From: Mytilus edulis
Taxonomy: Eukaryota > Mollusca > Bivalvia > Mytilida > Mytilidae
DNA: 64,000 nucleotides
NCBI RefSeq assembly: GCF_963676685.1
Contig: NC_092347.1
Coordinates: 65,978,596 to 66,042,595, forward strand
Direction: 5' to 3'
Shown: one piece after another, positions 1-12,159 of the stretch
How the letters are laid out: every line of letters starts with the position of its first letter
Position numbering within the stretch: the stretch's first letter is position 1
Position numbers and translations under genes: made by a program
The notes under the pieces: generated by a model
Told to the model about the DNA's origin: nothing
Database searches by the model: none
Seen by the model: only the letters and a program-made list of their open reading frames with translations

Positions 1-690
1 TCAGTTGATAAAGGCTTAACTCATCAGATGGACAAAAATACAAGTGGACGTGGCCAGGTACTTATACATCCCGGCACAAAAAAGACACAATGAACAGATC
101 TGAGAGTACTCGCAGTTATCTGACAGTTAGTTCTAAGTCACTAACGTCATAAACAGCCAGAGAAGAACACGACCTTGTGCAATGCCAAGTTACAGGTATC
201 GACAAATTGTAGATCCATGAATATGTTTATGTATATAACATACTAGTAATATTTAGTTGGCTTTTAATTTACTGATAACAAAATCAATGTTTATACCAAT
301 AAAAACAATATTCAATGATCTTATTACAGTAATTAGATCTTTGAATATTGTTTTACTGGTATAAATATTGATTTTGTTATCGTTAAATTGAAATCAAACT
401 AAATATCATTGTTTTGTATCTGCATGGCTCCACAATCTGTTGGTATCTGTATCTCGGCATTGCACTATGTCATGTTTATCTCAAGACTGTTTTTGTGTCT
501 TTACACTTAAATCCATAACTGGATGTTGGATGTGTATAATATGTACTGATTGATAATTTTGTCTTAGATGCATGTTTTTTTATTGCTTTTCATTGCCTTT
601 AAACTAGCTGCCATATGTTTTTAACTAACGCATCTTTTTGTCGTTGGGATGAACAAGTACCCGTCCACGTCAACTTTGTGTATTTGATAG
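1..690. repeat. Foldback (inverted-repeat) element, arms around position 327
   Basis: The first ~325 bases are an imperfect reverse complement of the following ~360. The best-matched part is 284-325 against 336-375, where 'aacaatattcaatgatct' pairs with 'agatctttgaatattgtt', leaving a short A/T-rich loop. The outer arms carry the 'gatggacaaaaatacaagtgg' and 'gtccacgtcaactttgtgta' ends of a common mussel dispersed repeat. I see no coding potential. The left end is cut by the window edge. Confidence 0.7.
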
Positions 691-1260
691 ATCTATTTCT
701 ATTTGTATCCATATGATGAGTTAATCCTTTTTCAATTGATTTTTATAGTATGTTCAGATGTTGTCCTGTTACAAAATTGTCCCAAGTTAGGGGAGGACTC
801 ACGCCTTGAAACTAGTTTAACTCTTGTCACATTATGTATGTGCCAGTCCCAAGTCAAGAACCTGCAATTCAGTGGGTGTCGTGTGTTGTAGTGTTACATA
901 TTAGCTTACTCGTTTAAATTGTTTTATATTTGTCATCTCATTGCTTTCATAGCTGACTATGTGGTATAGGCTTTGATCATTGTTGAAGGATGTACGGTGA
1001 CCTATATATAGTTGTTAATTTCTATGTCATTTGGTATATCGTGGAGATTTGTCTCATTGGCAATCATATCCCATCTTCTTTTATTATTAGATTTGCTACT
1101 ATAATGATGATGACCGACTATGCGAGACTCTGGGTCGTAAATTAACTCCACGGTTCCAGATATACCAAATTATTTGAGACGGACGACAGATTAAAAATAA
1201 TATAAATGATTTTAAAACATCTCCACTTAGGATGACATATCCCGGAATATATTTTTAATG
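350..1260 (-). repeat. Dispersed mussel repeat, copy 1 of a ~910 bp pair
   Basis: This block recurs in the same orientation at about 46507-47418 with few differences. Both copies start at 'ttttactggtata' and end at 'cccggaatatatttttaatg'. It contains the reverse complement of the 'gccaatgagacaactctcc' motif near 1050. That puts the family, as oriented elsewhere in this window, on the minus strand here. Short open frames inside it, such as 703-891, are repeat translations and not genes. Confidence 0.85.
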
Positions 1261-1340
1261 GGGTGTTGATAAACGGCGGAAACGGAAAACGGTTTACAAG
1301 AAATGTAGCTGTATTCTTGTCCTAGGGTTTCTAAACATCA
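1261..1340 (+). repeat. Fragment of the 'gttgctaaacggcgg' repeat family
   Basis: The sequence starts 'gggtgttgataaacggcgga' and continues with purine-rich 'aacgg' copies. The same motif occurs in reverse complement at 4441-4612 (twice) and 7345-7447. This looks like the end of a dispersed element. Its class is unknown to me. Confidence 0.6.
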
Positions 1341-1354
1341 ATCTGTTCATATAT

Positions 1355-1796
1355 AGAATCATATTCAAAACAGTGTGGTCCTGGCCATTGATTGACGACC
1401 TAAATTATCCCATTGACTGGGACAGATTAGGTGAACGTTTGTCTGTAACGACCATTGCTCACTTCTTACTTATTATAGAATTTAAACTGTGGGGTCACCA
1501 AAGGTTCTTAACGCCTTTAATAATAAAATAATTCGAAAAATTATTCAGGAATAACCTTAATGTTTGATTTATATTATTGATATAAATCAACACATCGTAT
1601 TATTCCGGATTCGTTTTTCGAATTGCTTTATTTAGGTGTTGAGAACCTTTGGTGACCCCACAGATTCAGTGTCTTTAACAAGTACATAGAGAGCAGTGAT
1701 TGTAACCGACAAACGTTCACCTAATCTGTCACAGTCAATAAGCTAATTTAGGTCGTCAATCAATGGCCAGGACCACACTGTTTTGAATATGATTCT
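1355..1796. mobile_element. Full-length foldback MITE, family A copy 1
   Basis: A ~442 bp element that is almost entirely inverted repeat. The left end 'agaatcatattcaaaacagt' pairs with the right end 'actgttttgaatatgattct'. Inner blocks such as 'ctgtggggtcaccaaaggtt' pair with 'aacctttggtgaccccacag'. The centre holds a small A/T palindrome near 1567-1590. TATA flanks both ends and may be the target duplication. A second full copy lies at 49348-49792 and a half copy at 60220-60405. No transposase is encoded. Confidence 0.85.
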
Positions 1797-2530
1797 ATAG
1801 TGTTTTGAATATCATGCCGCTAAATTCTTTTTTGAAAATTCATTAAAAAAACATTTACATCTATATATATTTATATTCAATCATGCTAAATCTTTATTTT
1901 ACGATTTTGCCAAGCATCCGATTATCCAAGAAATCAATGATTTTTAGACTATTAACAGAGGACACAGTCTAGGGCCTTCATGAATGAACTCGAGTGTCAA
2001 CGGCGAACATATCATGACTCTGTGCTTGCGGCAGCATAGGAATGAGTCAATACAACATAGTGTATTACTTTATATAGCCACTAACTGAAATAAATTCGAT
2101 TTAAGTACTAGAAATCCTGCTAGGTTGTGTCAACGTCTTGTTCAAATTCTTATATGAACATGTCTGTTTGGTGTCCTCCGTCGATGTTTTGTCCAATCAT
2201 TGATGACTGTAAATAGTTGTACTTAGTTGTGTTTCGCGAATGGGATATTTACGAAATGCATGTTGTTTTACATTGATGATATTATAATGATTGAGGTTAC
2301 TCATTATGTCGGAGCATACTATAAGTTCGAGCTTCTCACAGAGAATGCAAGATAAGGAAATTTAGCAGTAGTTTACCGGTTCATTTAATGGTCAGCCTTA
2401 TCGAAAAATTGACAGATGTCGGCTGTTGTTTATTCTTCAGGTATTGAGCTGGTAATGATGGGTTATCAAAAAAGGTTGTTTTAGTATTTTAGGGCTTGTT
2501 TCGTCTGGCACACAGGCTTTTTTGCTATTT
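1797..2530. other. No feature seen
   Basis: AT-rich unique-looking sequence. I see no open frame above ~60 codons and no splice-flanked coding block, inverted repeat or tandem structure. Confidence 0.5.
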
Positions 2531-2534
2531 ATAA

Positions 2535-2910
2535 ATGAGAAGATATGTTATGTTTGCCAATGAGACAACTCTTTACCAGAGACCAAAGTGACAAAGAAAT
2601 TAACAACCATAGATCCCCACGCGGCCTTCAACAATGTCCATTACGCATAGTCAGCCGTAAAAGGCTCCTAAAGGACATATGTAAAAAAAAAATCAAACAA
2701 GTAAACTTATGGCCTAATTTAGGTACAAAATAATGAACGAAAAACAAATTAGCAACACAGCAACAAACGACAACCACTGATTTACATGCTCCTGACTTTG
2801 GATATAGGCACATACAAAATGTCGCAGGGTTAAACATATTAGCCGGCTCCCAACCCTCCCCTAACCTAGGACAGTGGTGAAACAGTACAACAAAAGAACT
2901 AACTATAATA
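2535..2910 (+). repeat. Dispersed mussel repeat, 'gccaatgagacaactc' family, plus orientation
   Basis: It begins near 'gttatgtttgccaatgagac' and runs through the family landmarks in the usual order: 'gaaattaacaaccatag', 'cggccttcaacaatg', 'aaaacaaattagcaacacag', 'acaaacgacaaccactga' and 'gacagtggtgaaacagtac'. The order matches copies at 5525-6180 and 44185-44520. The opposed open frames here are fragments of this repeat. Confidence 0.8.
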
Positions 2911-3935
2911 ACTTGAGGCTCTCAAAAGCCTGCGTTGCTCACTTTTATCTACTGTGATCTTGGAAATCATGTAAAAAAAGGTTAAAATCATAATAAAAAG
3001 TATTAGATACCCTAATAAAGTAATAATGTTTGAGGTCAAGTTTGGTTTAATTTTGTCCAGTAGTTAAATCAAAAGCAGGTCATCCTTTTTTTTAGTCTTT
3101 TAAAGTAACTGAAGACCCCTTATCATTTTTAAATTAGTTTTCAAGTTGTGATCATGTGAAATTGTGTTTTTTCAAATTTTCCCTTAGACTTTTATAGGAA
3201 ACCCCTATGTTTCTATTTTTTTTAATTTCTATTTATGGTGGCCTTTTCGGTTGTCATCTGCTATATTTTACAATCAAAATACTCTATTGAAAAATTGTGG
3301 CTAAGTTTAATTCTATTTGGCCAAATATATTTTAAAAGTGGAGAAGATTTTGTAAAAGATTACAAAAAATTACGAAAAATTTAATTTAAAAAGCAATAAA
3401 GTCTTAAGGGGTCAATTGACAATTTTGGTCATGTTGACTTATCTCCAGATCGTACTTAGGATTCGAATAGAAATACATATTGTGAAAAAGATAGATAGAA
3501 ACTGTAAATAACAAAAATGATCAACAAAACAGGTTCTATAAACTTGCATAAATAGTGAGTAGGAGTAATTGCCCATTATTTAAGACATTTACGCCCTTTT
3601 GTGTTTTTGGTAAAAACTAAAGAAGATAGAGGGAAACTGCAAACAGAGAAATATATATCTATAAACCTAAATGTAGGACATGTTTTTTTAGCTGTTATGT
3701 ATTTCCAAATCTGTTTCCTTTTTTCTTGATATCGCCTACCCTATTCTTAGCCTACATGTTGTGCGATCATTTTGTTATTTCAGTTTTACTCTAAATATTC
3801 ATCCCTTATTTTTATTAACTTTGTATTTACATTGTATCATAAATAATTATTTTGTGTGTTAATTTGTGTTACTACGTTTTTTGATTGCATTAAGCCATTC
3901 CAATTGATACACTACTGTTTCGGATAAGGGAGAAG
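2911..3935. other. No feature seen
   Basis: AT-rich sequence with several poly-A and poly-T runs. I see no gene, RNA or clear repeat boundary. Confidence 0.5.
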
Positions 3936-3939
3936 GTTT

Positions 3940-4256
3940 TATGCCATTCAAATGTTTAATCCCGCTGCAATTGTTTGCACCTTTCCTAATCTGATGTTCA
4001 GTAGTTGTCGTTTGTTTATGTGGTTCATAGTGTTTCTCGTTTCTCGTTTTGTTATGAAGATTAGACCGTTGGTTTTCTCGTTTGAATGGTTTTTAAACGA
4101 GCAGCAAGCTATAAAGGACCCTTGAAAGCTTGCTGTTCGGTGTAACCCAAGACTCCGTGTTAAAGACCGTACATTGATAATAGTTAACTTTTATGAATTG
4201 TGACTTGGATGGAGAGTTGTCTCATTGGCACTCATACCACATCTTCCTATATCTAT
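3940..4256 (-). repeat. Dispersed mussel repeat, same family, minus orientation
   Basis: It contains 'aatgtttaatcccgctgcaa', 'gcttgctgttcggtgtaacc' and 'ggagagttgtctcattggca', all reverse complements of landmarks in plus copies (compare 59800-60200). It abuts the hairpin element that follows. Confidence 0.75.
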
Positions 4257-4416
4257 ATAGGGACTTGACTACAGGTTAGATATATAGTCCGTTGATCGTC
4301 TACGCGCATTTAAAGAAAATGTACAATGTTGGATAGTGAGAGGCATACGTTGTTTTACTTCAAATGCACGTAGACGATTAACGTGCAATATATCTGACCT
4401 GTAATCAAGTCCCTAT
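4257..4416. mobile_element. Short hairpin MITE (~160 bp)
   Basis: The ends are 'atagggacttga' and 'tcaagtccctat'. Inside them 'caggttagatatat' pairs with 'atatatctgacctg', and 'gatcgtctacgcgcatttaaag' pairs imperfectly with 'cttcaaatgcacgtagacga'. About 40 bases stay unpaired in the loop. The flanks are A/T-rich, so a target duplication (TA or TATA) cannot be fixed. Confidence 0.75.
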
Positions 4417-4440
4417 GATTTCAGTTTTCATTGAACATCG

Positions 4441-4612
4441 TAGTTATTTCTAGCCATCCCCCCACCCCCAAATTCCGTCCATATCAATATTTCTTACCGT
4501 TCCGTTTTCCGTTTCCGCCGTTTAGCAACACCCAAATACCGTCCATATCAATATTTCTTTCCGCTTTCCGTTTCCGTTCCGTTTCCCGTTCTGCCGTTTA
4601 GCAACACCCGGC
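4441..4612 (-). repeat. Two tandem fragments of the 'gttgctaaacggcgg' family
   Basis: Two successive blocks end in 'cgtttagcaacaccc', each preceded by 'ttccgttttccg'-type pyrimidine runs. They are the reverse complement of the fragment at 1261. Confidence 0.65.
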
Positions 4613-5520
4613 GTTATTTTATCTATATAGGCATATTTTATATAATATTACACATGTTTACAAGAAAAAAGCAAGAGGAATGAATTTAAAAGAAAAGATT
4701 TTAAAGCATAAAGTATTGAAATAATTACCAGGAGATGATGAGACTATGTTTTTAAAATATTTAATAAACTCATTTGTGCGTCGTTCGTGCGATTCAGGAT
4801 AGTCTGTTCGACTTTTCTTTTTGAAAAAAAAAATTTGATCAATTTCAATAAGATAGCAACCCAATAACACAAAAAAAATCTATATAGGCCTAAAAAAGAT
4901 TGACATCGGCCTCGATCCTATAAATAGGTTGTGATGTAATAAACTTTTGGGGAAATCCTTAGCATAATTTTTTTCTTTTTTAATCGCCTTGAATCAAGAT
5001 GAGTGTTGTGGTGTATCTTGTTGTGTTGTTCTGCATTGGTGATTTTCGTTGTATCTTTTCTTGTATAATGGAAATAAAACGTAAAAGAAACCTAATAGGA
5101 TAATGGTGTATGGAAAAAAATCCTAGATAGAAACCAGGGAACTAGAATAGAAACTTGTATATACTTTATTTTTATGAGAAAAAAAATCGACAAAATCTCT
5201 CACTATACAGAGCCTAAGCCCTTTCTCATCCTTTTACAATACTCAAGGATTTGTATAGTAAATCCTTGCAATACTGAAGTATACTGTTTGGTATTTACAT
5301 AGGGAAAGCATTATACCTCCTAGCTCCTTGGATTTGAATAAAAAATATACGAATTGATGTGCAAAAAGTGGCGAACAATTAGTAGTCTACATGGATATAT
5401 ACGAGTTGCACAGTGCTCTCACCAAGTTAGTCGTAGTCATGTCCTAAGGTTTTCAAAATCAAATTGTCTACGCTGCTTCAAAAATTATGCCGCTTAATTC
5501 TTCTCTGAAAGTTCAATTCC
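4613..5520. other. No feature seen
   Basis: AT-rich sequence with homopolymer runs. A 70-codon minus frame at 4658-4870 is A/T-composition noise with no supporting splice sites. Confidence 0.45.
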
Positions 5521-5524
5521 TCTC

Positions 5525-6180
5525 AATTTTGCATAGACCGCTATAAAAAGACCCGAAATGACAATGTAAAACAATTCAAACGAGAAAACTAACGGCCTTA
5601 TTTATGTACAAAAAAATAAACGAAAAACAAATATGTAACACATAAACAAACGACAACCACTAAATTACAGGCTCCTTACTTAAATGTTCATAACATACTA
5701 AATGTATATTCATATTGAAATTGATAGAAAACCACAAATTGGGAATTTAGGAAATAAAGGAGGAGGGATTAAAAAAAAAAATTTCCTTTCCCCAATAACC
5801 TATGATTTATGATACTTTTGCTGAAATTCTCCAGTCATTCAATATTTCACAACCACTGAATTACAGGCTCCTGACTTGGGACAGGCACATACATACAGAA
5901 TGTGACGCCGCGGGGTTAAACATGTTAGCAGGATCCAAACCCTCCCACTAACCTGGGACCGGCATTGGTGTAACATTAAAACATCAGTACGAATTTGCTA
6001 TAAAAATCCGTTGAAAAGGCAGAACTCCTCATGATCAGATGGACACAAATACAAGTGGACGTGGCCATGTACTTGTACATCCCAATAACAAAAAGACACC
6101 AGGTACAAATCTGAGAGTTCTCGCAGTTAACTGACAGCTAAATCAAAGCCACTGACAACTAATAAAAGAATCATGCATCT
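5525..6180 (+). repeat. Dispersed mussel repeat, long plus copy
   Basis: It carries the family landmarks 'acaatgtaaaacaattcaaa', 'aaacgacaaccactaaatta', 'gttaaacatgttagcaggat' and 'tacaagtggacgtggcc', and ends near 'agttaactgacagct'. A ~170 bp stretch of unrelated AT-rich sequence at about 5690-5850 interrupts it. This copy shows that the 'gacaactctcc' part and the 'gtggacgtggcc' part at position 1 belong to one element. Confidence 0.75.
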
Positions 6181-6419
6181 AAGACGTAAACAAACTTTTT
6201 ATGTATTGAATCCATATTCTAATTTTGTTCTCGCCCATACTTATGTTATTATGTCTTTCCATTTTGGATGTAACCGGTTTATTTAGTGGTACATATTAAG
6301 TTGATGTTTTCTTAGTTGATACAATTATAGTGAAATGTTCATTCAATATTTTGCTCTGTCATGGTCGTTTCTTGCTGGTACTAATTCTTTAGTGGTACAC
6401 TTTGCGAGAGTTCTTTTTC

Positions 6420-6680
6420 ATCTGACCTGGCCCTGCTAAGTGAGCCTTTCTCGTCTCTTGGCGTTCGTCGTCCGATTTCGTCTTTATTAACTTTTACAAA
6501 ATTTCTCAGTCTCTGAAACTACTGAGCCAAATGTTATTGAACATATGTCTTTAAGGGAGTCGCCTGATAGTTTTGGTTAAACTTTGCAACAATTACCATT
6601 GGTGTATCTAATTTAATAACTGTGTTGGATAACACTTCCTGTCAGCCAAGTTAGCCAACATGGCTTAAATTAAAACACAG
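6420..6680 (+). repeat. Mollusc dispersed repeat, 'tgagcctttctcgtc' family
   Basis: It reads 'gctaagtgagcctttctcgt', then 'aactactgagccaaatgtta', and ends in 'gccaagttagccaacatggc'. The same order occurs at 16022-16230. It is noncoding. Confidence 0.6.
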
Positions 6681-6744
6681 GGATAAAATGAAAGTGCTGT
6701 CTATTAAGAAACGCTATGAATTTAACGAAAACCTGATGTGAAAA

Positions 6745-7175
6745 ACGTGTATAGTCTGACATCGGACTCGGACTTCTATTAAAATGAGTTTTAATGTGTG
6801 TATGCTTCATACGTGTTTCTTTATTCTACATTGGCTAGAGATAAAGAGGGAGAGTAAAATTGGGATCTCACAAAACATGTTTAACCCCGCCGCATTTTTG
6901 CGCCTGTCTCAAGTCAGGAACCTCTGGCCTTTGTTAGTCTTGTATATTTTTTTATTTAATCTCATTTATGTGTTTTGGAGTTAAGTGTGACGCCCATTTT
7001 CTCTGAACTAGCACACAATTTTATTTAGACTCCAGCTGATACCACCTCCGGGTGCGGGATTATCTTGTTGAACACCCATTAGTGGCCTTCGGATGTTGTC
7101 TTCTCTTTGGTCGGGTTGTTGTCTTTTTGACATATTCCCTGTTTTCATTCTCAATTTTATTAGAATGTTGAGCTA
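6745..7175 (+). repeat. Dispersed mussel repeat ending 'cattctcaattttat'
   Basis: Landmarks are 'gacatcggactcggacttct', 'tctacattggctagagataa', 'tttaaccccgccgcattttt' and 'gtcgggttgttgtctttttg'. A second copy starts at about 63730 and runs off the window. The 66-codon frame at 6784-6984 belongs to the repeat. Confidence 0.7.
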
Positions 7176-7344
7176 CACCTAATGTTCATTAACGTAAAAA
7201 CAGTCAAATGACTTCTTACATGAGTTATCGACCTTATATGACGAATTTTCTCACTTGCATGTTCGCCTGTTATATTAAAATATATGGTAAATATATCTAA
7301 ATTTTAATAGCAAAAATTACCAGCAAGACAAGATCTATTGATTT

Positions 7345-7447
7345 TCATAGTTCTTTATTTCCCCCCTTAAATTTCGTCTATATAAAAGTTTCTTTCCGTT
7401 TTCGTTTCCGTTCCGTTTTCCGTTTCCGCCGTTTAGCAACACCCATT
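7345..7447 (-). repeat. Fragment of the 'gttgctaaacggcgg' family
   Basis: 'ttccgtttccgccgtttagc' followed by 'aacaccca' repeats the motif of 4441-4612. Confidence 0.6.
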
Positions 7448-8220
7448 TGGGCTGCATGGTTCATTGGACAAAATGCCTCACGGCTATTTATTGGGCACTA
7501 TGATTTGGCGGGATAGTTCTTTTGTTCTAATTTGTGAACACTTTAACATGGAATTCATTTTGAATTACTTGTTTCACGAAACAGGCTGTTCACTTAGGAT
7601 AAATATCACTTTGGTTGGAAAGTCTCTTGCATAAGGTAGATTGTATTCTTTCTTTAATAATAACATGTTCACAAATTAATGGAAAAATAATAGAAGTGTT
7701 GCACAAAATGAATGTCAAGTTTATTTTGGTGGCTGTCGAAAACGAGTTTATAAAAAGACAATCCAGAAAGAAGATTTAACATTCAAATTTCATAATTCAG
7801 TAATCTGCTTTGAATTTGTTACACTTACCATATTTTCCCTGGCGGGTCTACTCGACCCGCACGGCCTGTGTGTGTGTGTGTTTTTTTTTTTTTTAATGTA
7901 AATCGAGTTGAAATTAACATGCCATAGAAATAAATAGAAATAAAAAAAAAACAGGTCTATAAAGTATTATGTAGTATAAACCATATTCAGTGCTTGACAG
8001 GATTGTATAGTTAAGTCTATCATTTTTGTTGTACTGACAACTATATTAACCATTTCAGGTTGGGAACAACCCCTGGAATGAGGGGTAACCTATCAATGTA
8101 ATGACTATCCCTATTATGAGGGGTACACTTGAAGTCATGTAAAATATTTGTTGTTGTTGTAAAAACCACTTAGTACAAATGAGCACATATTTATATTATC
8201 TGAAGAAACTTTACCCAAAG
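7448..8220. other. No gene seen; short TG and poly-T tract
   Basis: A (tg) run followed by a T run lies at 7866-7897. The rest is AT-rich with no coding exon or clear element. Confidence 0.45.
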
Positions 8221-8224
8221 AACC

Positions 8225-8388
8225 ATAGGCGGGTCCTTTGGGGGGGGGGGGCTTTCTTTGGAAAAATTTGGTTGATTATATGATTATATAGGGATTCACT
8301 GAAGCAAGACTGGAGCGGAGCCCCCTTAGGACAGTCAGCACCCTCCCCCCCCCTTTATGATATTAAGTTCTGGATTCGCCACTGAGAA
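8225..8388. repeat. G/C-run small repeat ('gattcgccactg' family)
   Basis: It runs from 'aggcgggtcctttggggggg' to 'ttctggattcgccactg', with 'attcactgaagcaagactgg' inside. A related copy sits at 31605-31712. The element at 61318-61466 shares the 'ggatccgcca' end. Confidence 0.55.
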
Positions 8389-9120
8389 CTTTACTGATGG
8401 ACAGTCCCAAATTTAAGGATTATCTCCACCTGGGGTGGCAACCTGTATTTTAATTTGTGTAGGTCCTGCCAAAAACATGAATAATACAACAAAATCATAT
8501 TTTATGGTCATTGGAATTGTGCTACATGCACAATATGTGAGGTAAGCAAAGCATTATTTTGAATAAATTAACTTGGCATGGTTTTTTTTCCATATGATTT
8601 CTCTTGTCTAAAAATGCCAAGCAAGCTATAGTTATGAAATTATAAATTTAACTAATGAAAAGGAACATTAATTACTAAAATGTTATAAAGAATTAAGCCT
8701 ATCAATAAACCAATAAATTAAAAATCTTTGCCTTATTAAAACTCAAATTATTTTATATTTCACAAAAGTAAACACTTTCCCGAAAGAAATTCCTCTTGTC
8801 TGATAATATAAACCACCTGAATTTCAATAATAGAGTCAACATATTTATACAGCTGAAATTTCTGTTCAGAAAAAAGTACTTTTTTTTATAAAAGAAACCT
8901 GCGTCTTCAAATTCATAAAAACAAAATTTTAATCAGACTGATAATGCAATGTTTAAAGTGCTTAGTGGAAGATCACAATTTGGCACTATATTAAGCAGTG
9001 AAGCCTCTGAATAATTTGGAAGATTTTTCAATGTCTTGATGATATAACATGGATGAGAGATAATCCCAATGATGGCAGTGCAATGCATTGGAGTGGTACC
9101 ACAATGATACTATTATATTT
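8389..9120. other. No feature seen
   Basis: AT-rich sequence without an open coding block or detectable repeat structure. Confidence 0.45.
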
Positions 9121-9124
9121 GTTA

Positions 9125-9435
9125 ACTTTTTTTTATGCACCACCTACAATAGAAGAGGGCATTATGTTTCCTGGTCTGCGTCCGTTTTCGTCATCCGTCT
9201 TTTTGTTCGTCCGTCCTTTCATCTATCCATCTGTCCAGCTTCAGGTTAAAGTTTTTGGTCAAGGTAGTTTTTGATGAAGTTGAAGTCCAATCAACTTAAA
9301 ACTTAGTACACATGTTCCCTTTGATATTATATTTAATGCCAAATTAAAAGTTTTTACCCCAATTTCACGGTCCACTGAACATGGAAAATGATAGTACATA
9401 TTCATGTTCTTTGGACACATTCTTGTTTTTGTCGA
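9125..9435 (+). repeat. 'gcaccacctacaatagaaga' repeat, single-unit copy
   Basis: The head 'ttatgcaccacctacaatag' is followed by a tccgtc/gttcgtc tract and one ~165 bp body unit ('caggttaaagtttttggtca' to 'ccactgaacatggaaaatga'), then 'tttggacacattcttgtt'. Longer copies with three and four body units lie at 36595-37236 and 38026-38832. Confidence 0.8.
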
Positions 9436-9649
9436 GCCTGCAACTTTTGTTGCAGAAAACTGAACATAGGGATAGTGATCGATCCGGCGTCGGCATTAGC
9501 TCACTTCTTAATAAGAGCTTTATATATGGATGCTTCATGTTATGAAGTTTCTGTCAGTCACATGTCCGATGTCCATGACCTAATGTTTATTATTCAGTGA
9601 CTACTGTAATAAAAAGTTAAGATTTTTGCCTAATGTTAAATTATCTCTT

Positions 9650-10450
9650 ATTTTTATTAATAGGGTAACTATTTTTGGTATGTGAGTACCTTGCAAGGTC
9701 CTCATGCCCGTCAGATAGTTTTCACTTGACCTTGACCTCATTTCATGGATCAGTGAACAAGGTGAAGTTTTGATGGTCAAGTCCACATCTCAGATACTAT
9801 AAGCAAAAGGTGTTGTACATTCATTGTATGAAAGGTCTGTAAGGTGTACATATCCCAACTCAGGCAGGTAACATCTGACCTTGACATCATTTTCATGGTT
9901 CAGTTTCTTATACTGTTTGCAATGCAATTATAGGTCAACTACATTTGGTGAATGGAATAATTGTAAGGTGTACATGTCTAGCTGGCAGGTGTCATGACCT
10001 TGACCTCATTTTCATGGTTCAGTGGTCAAAGTTAAGTTTTTTTTTCTAATACTATATGCAATTGGTCAACTATATTTGGTGTATGGAAATATTTTATGAT
10101 CTATATGTCAGTCGCACATTTTTTATTTGACCTTGACTCCGTGTTCACAGTCCATTGCTCATTGTTAAGTTTTTGGGTTTTGATCTGTTTTTCTTAAACT
10201 ATAAGCAATAGGTCAATTAAATTGTTTGTATGGAAGAATTGTTAGCTGTACATGCCTGCCTGGCATGGTTCATCTGACCTTGACCTCTTTTTCATGGTTT
10301 TTTGCTCATTGTTAAGTTTTTGTGTTTCGGTCTGTTTTTCATGAACTTCATGTATAAGCAATAGATCGATTAACTATATTTGTTGTATGGAAGAATTGTC
10401 AGCTGTACATGTCTGTCTGGCATGGTTCATCTGACCGTGACCAAGTTTTT
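9650..10450 (+). repeat. Tandem 'cttgaccttgacctc' element, copy 1
   Basis: About seven imperfect units of roughly 110-125 bp, each containing a version of 'tgaccttgacctcattttca' and 'ggtcaactatatttggtgta'. A second copy of the whole block is at 14790-15480. I recognise this as a common mollusc repeat. The short open frames here shift from unit to unit. Confidence 0.75.
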
Positions 10451-10589
10451 TTTCCTCCAAACTTTAATTTATATTTTTTAGTATCATTACAAAGTTATAA
10501 AGCATGGAAATTGATAAGAAAGTGTTTGTGGTAATTGAAATAGCACTTCAATCCAACTGAACAATGTACTAATAAAATCTTTTGAAAAT

Positions 10590-10695
10590 AATTTGTATGA
10601 TTGTCAATGAGACAAACTTTGACCAGAGACCAGATATGTTGAGGTATGTAACCAATACAGTTCACACTTAGTATGGCCTTCAACACAGAGCAATA
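10590..10695 (+). repeat. Partial 'gtcaatgagacaaactt' dispersed repeat
   Basis: 'gtatgattgtcaatgagaca' through 'tggccttcaacacagagcaa' is a diverged piece of the common plus-orientation family. Confidence 0.6.
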
Positions 10696-11630
10696 TATAC
10701 CATATACATAAGATCTGATTGCTATTAAATTTTTCTCCCCCCTCCCCCCTTTGGGTGACTGGGGACTAGAAATACCAGGTCAGGCCATAAAAAAGAATAG
10801 GTTTGTTTGCCTAAACACTACCTACCCAGAAAAAAGCTGCCTTCTCAAATTCTTTTATTGTCCTGATTTGAAGAAGTTTTTTTTTAATCACATAGGCATG
10901 AAGACTAATAAACACACAACACTTCAGTTTCTCTCTTTGAAAAAAAAAAGAAAATACCTACCTACCTACCCACTCTCAACCTTTAGGTAGGGTTTGGGCA
11001 AACCAAAATATTTTTAATTGTGGCCTCACTATAGGGCTTTCTCAAACTGGAAGTAAAACCCACGCCAGAGTGGGGCATTAATATCACTGCATGCGGTAAA
11101 AAAATATGAATGTTAGATGATGCATTATGTACAGAGTTCAGAACTCTGTGAATTAAAAACCCTTGCTTAAACATTATCTCTTTGAGAGGTTATAGTAGGT
11201 GGCATAAAATATTTTTCATAGATTTTATTTTTTTAATATTTCAAAAATAATATTGGTCGCTAGTAAAAATTCTTTACCTTGCCAAGTAATGAAATTTTGA
11301 AGAAGAAAAAACCAACAAACTTTCGCTCTCTTGCTACCCTTTTTTTGATAAGTGTAAGAAGAACTAGAAATTAATTTGTTGTGGCCTTCAGCATATCATG
11401 TTTTCTGAAAGTTTGTTACCTAAGTGATTTTAAGGTCATCTTTCATTGTAATATCACTTCCTGAAAATAGTGATTTATTGGCTGTGCATGATTGTCAAAA
11501 CTTTTATTTTAGATAATTTGAATTCTGTTGGACTGTTTACTCATCTTTATTAATGTCTTTTAGCTGCATGCAGGGTCTGAACACTTTTCATTGGCTTGTG
11601 ATGATCAGAAGGTGTATTGAAATATCATAT
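10696..11630. other. No gene seen
   Basis: AT-rich sequence with a short 'ctacctac' run near 10955. No splice-flanked coding block is visible. Confidence 0.4.
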
Positions 11631-11639
11631 CCTCCAGAC

Positions 11640-12010
11640 ATATTGTCATTAGTAGGCTGTCTTATAGTTGTTAATTTCTGTGTCATTTGGTCTCTTGTGG
11701 AGAGTTGTCTCATCATACCCCATCTTTTTATTTTTATACGCCCATTTAAGGGACGTATTATGGTATACCTTGTCCAACAATAACACCAAAATGCTTTAAC
11801 CAATTTGCATTAAAACTTTGATAATTATTTTTAAAATGTTTTGACGTAAGCTCCTTTTCAATCTTTATAAATTTTAAATTTTGTGTTTTATAAGTCATGA
11901 AATTTTATTCATAAAAAATTGAGGATTTTCCCGTTTTTCAGGCAATAACTCAGTGCTTTGAGCAGTTTTCATGAAAATTTGGTGACGGATTTTTACCTAT
12001 TAAATTAAAC
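11640..12010 (-). repeat. Dispersed repeat pieces: 'gacaactct' family then 'cgcccatttaaggg' family
   Basis: 11640-11735 is the reverse complement of the 'gacaactctccacaagagac' family. It runs directly into 'tacgcccatttaagggacgt', the start of another repeat widespread in molluscs. The opposed frames at 11553-11783 and 11588-11803 read through these repeats. Confidence 0.6.
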
Positions 12011-12159
12011 CTTTAATTATTTATTTTTTTATAAATTTATAACATTGAGGACTTATGGAACTTTATTCTTCAAAAGCGTCCAGCGTATCATGCGCTTGGA
12101 AATCTTTTCTCTAATTTAGTCTAACAGAACAAAAGAAAAGTTTCTGATTGTCAATTTGG